This document shows positions 62,732 through 64,000 of a stretch of DNA of 64,000 bases, piece after piece (position 1 is the stretch's first letter; every line of letters begins with the position of its first letter). The position numbers were made by a program, and so were the translations under genes. The stretch spans positions 1,054,001 through 1,118,000 of the forward strand of contig NZ_JABRWH010000001.1 of NCBI RefSeq assembly GCF_013248975.1, read 5' to 3'. This stretch comes from Neobacillus endophyticus. GTDB lineage: Bacteria; Bacillota; Bacilli; Bacillales; Cytobacillaceae. The notes under the pieces were generated by a model. It did not search any database. It saw only the letters and a list, made by a program, of their open reading frames with translations, and was not told the origin of the DNA.

Positions 62732-62822
62732 GGTCTTTTTGGCAACCCGACGATCATAGTCATAAGACCTTAGACTCGTGGCTTTGCGTCCTTTTCTTTC
62801 GAAAAGTTTGCCTTTTTCATTT
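62732..62822 (-). ncRNA. c-di-GMP-I (GEMM) riboswitch upstream of the unknown small gene
   Basis: Minus-strand motifs: GGCAAACTTTTCGAAAGAAA (GAAA loop), AGGACGCAAAGCCACGAG, TCTAAGG and closing GTCGGGTTGCC. All class I aptamer elements are in order and position, followed by a terminator about 50 nt later. Confidence 0.95.
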
Positions 62823-63186
62823 TTATACTATAATAGTAAAATCTAACTAAGATAATTTCAACATTTTTTCGACATAATTTTACAAAAAATTCACTCATCC
62901 CTTATATTCCAATAAATAACTGAACATAGCTTATAAAAAAGGGGATCTATTGCAATGCCAAAACTCGTTAATTTGCACTAAAAACATTGAAAAATAAGTA
63001 AACGACGCGTGTCAATTCACACTCCATTTATTAAGAAGGCCCCTGAAAGCAAAATTCTTTAAAATACCTACTGAAGTCCGTTTAGGATTTATTATTCATT
63101 TCATTAACGGAATACCGCAAACTAGGTCTTTTTTAAGCTTCCAATTAATATTATGACTTAGTCAGCTTATTCCAGAGGTGAATATT
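62823..63186. other. Gene-free stretch before the TerC gene
   Basis: About 360 bp. The minus-strand promoter of the riboswitch unit probably lies near 62830-62860 (TATAGTAT). A yybP-ykoY manganese riboswitch, common before TerC genes, was looked for and not recognised. No gene found. Confidence 0.5.
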
Positions 63187-63855
63187 TTGGAGATTTTCGG
63201 TTTGTCTTTTGCGGTTCTTTTGGAGGTTATTTTAATCAATATTGTATTAAGTGGAGATAACGCCGTTGTAATTGCCATGGCATCACGTAATGTGCCAAAG
63301 AAGCAACAAAAGAAAGCCATCTTTTGGGGAACATTTGGAGCTATTATTTTACGTTTAATTTTTGCAGTAGCAATTGTTTACCTGCTGCGCTTACCTTTCG
63401 TAACTTTTGTAGGCGGCCTTCTTCTAGTCTATATTGCCATAAAACTTCTACTAGGTAATGAGGAAGACTTTCATAAAGAAGGCGGCTCCAGTTTCATTTC
63501 CGCCGTGCAAACCATTATTGCTGCTGATGCCATCATGTCCCTTGATAATGTTCTAGCTATTGCTGGGGCGGTGGAAGGTAATATAGCCGGTATCATCATT
63601 GGAGTGATTGTTAGTATTCCGCTAGTTGTTTTTGGCAGCCAATTAATATTAAAGGCAATGGAAAAGTACCCAATCATCTCTTACGCTGGTGCTGGTATAT
63701 TAGCTTGGACAGCGGGTGAAATGATGGTGGGAGAACCCAAATTCGAGGATATTCTTCCCCAAGATTTCCATTTAATGATTCCTACTACGATTACAGTTCT
63801 TGTAATTGGTTTGGGATATTTAACTTCTAAGATCAAAACAGCAAAAGAAAGGTAA
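63187..63855 (+). CDS. TerC-family membrane protein (YjbE-like)
   Basis: 222 aa from TTG at 63187-63189, seven nt after AGAGGTG; GTG at 63178 is the alternative. Seven membrane helices with the acidic, metal-linked motifs LSGDNAVVIAMASRNVPKKQQ and AADAIMSLDNVLAIAG typical of TerC/YjbE/YceF proteins, which in Bacillus are implicated in manganese export to exoenzymes. A terminator follows at 63902. Confidence 0.9.
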   Translation: MEIFGLSFAVLLEVILINIVLSGDNAVVIAMASRNVPKKQQKKAIFWGTFGAIILRLIFAVAIVYLLRLPFVTFVGGLLLVYIAIKLLLGNEEDFHKEGGSSFISAVQTIIAADAIMSLDNVLAIAGAVEGNIAGIIIGVIVSIPLVVFGSQLILKAMEKYPIISYAGAGILAWTAGEMMVGEPKFEDILPQDFHLMIPTTITVLVIGLGYLTSKIKTAKER

Positions 63856-63899
63856 GAAAAAATGCGTTACCTATTCCATTTTGCTTGATTAATAAAACC

Positions 63900-63948
63900 C
63901 AAAAATGGCGTGTCAAAACTGTTGTCAGTTTACACGCCATTTTTCTGT
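63900..63948. terminator. Terminator after the TerC gene
   Basis: AAAATGGCGTGTCAAAACTG and CAGTTTACACGCCATTTTT form a long stem with TTGT loop, T run on plus strand. Confidence 0.9.
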
Positions 63949-64000
63949 TCATTTATATGATCTCCGCCCTTTATTTTTACAAAGGGTTCAAAGAAAGCAA

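Noticed and set aside
63001..63186. yybP-ykoY manganese riboswitch before the TerC gene
   Set aside because: The conserved core elements were not found in the leader.

Overview
The window looks like chromosomal DNA of an endospore-forming member of the Bacillaceae (Bacillus sensu lato). The evidence is moderate-to-low GC with AGGAGG-type ribosome sites, frequent TTG/GTG starts, a gerA/gerB/gerC spore-germinant receptor set, a candidate sigma-K promoter, a B. subtilis-like rbsRKDACB operon, and a fructosamine (frl) cluster lacking its own ABC ATPase. I see no rRNA, tRNA, insertion sequence, prophage or CRISPR.

Layout. 1-1215: 52-bp tandem array, then a PAS-GGDEF-EAL gene (1.3-3.9 kb). 3.9-7.1 kb: Crp/Fnr regulator divergent from an MFS transporter, and an SDR-ArsR pair with a perfect 20-bp palindrome upstream. 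7.1-12.8 kb: glucitol/sorbitol PTS operon (srlD, PRD regulator, gutM, srlA, srlE, srlB) ending in a decayed transaldolase-like fragment. 13-15 kb: DUF1835 protein and two paralogous small proteins behind a sigma-K-like promoter. 15.2-22.7 kb: fructosamine cluster (frlR, frlD, frlO, frlN, frlM, frlB and a second SIS protein) with three copies of one operator palindrome. 23-23.9 kb: a second 52-bp array. 23.9-30.9 kb: STAS, PP2C phosphatase, DUF342/FapA, STAS, then PilZ, an HD-GYP/HATPase fusion, DUF5317 and a 28-aa peptide behind a c-di-GMP-I riboswitch. 31.4-35.4 kb: germinant receptor genes arranged tail to tail. 35.9-36.65 kb: a third 52-bp array. 37-40.5 kb: FMN reductase, HAD phosphatase, GH18 chitinase. 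40.9-46.8 kb: ribose operon with four RbsR-type boxes. 47-50.2 kb: DMT exporter, dicarboxylate/glutamate symporter, LysR regulator. 50.3-52.4 kb: GGDEF-EAL gene under a c-di-GMP-I riboswitch. 52.7-57 kb: DHA2 efflux pump and a YdcZ/Crp/YdcZ/HAD operon. 57.0-57.35 kb: a compact locus shaped like a type I toxin-antitoxin. 57.4-57.8 kb: repeats. 57.9-61.2 kb: azoreductase and a third GGDEF-EAL gene. 61.4-62.8 kb: CheY-like gene with a divergent GEMM-like leader, and DUF2187 plus an unknown small gene behind another c-di-GMP-I riboswitch. 63.2-63.9 kb: TerC/YjbE-like membrane protein.

The strongest theme is cyclic-di-GMP. There are three GGDEF-EAL enzymes, an HD-GYP protein, a PilZ receptor and three clear plus one divergent GEMM-I riboswitches. 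They lie close to an RsbV/RsbU-like partner-switching cassette, and the HD-GYP protein itself ends in an RsbT/RsbW-like ATPase. The 28-aa peptide/DUF5317/HD-GYP-HATPase unit is the best candidate for an undescribed system. The second theme is repetitive DNA. Three arrays of unrelated sequence all have a 52-bp period, two loci share a ~21-bp hairpin repeat family, and a ~130-bp dispersed element sits just beyond the terminators of three genes.

All function calls are from reading the sequence; no database search was run.
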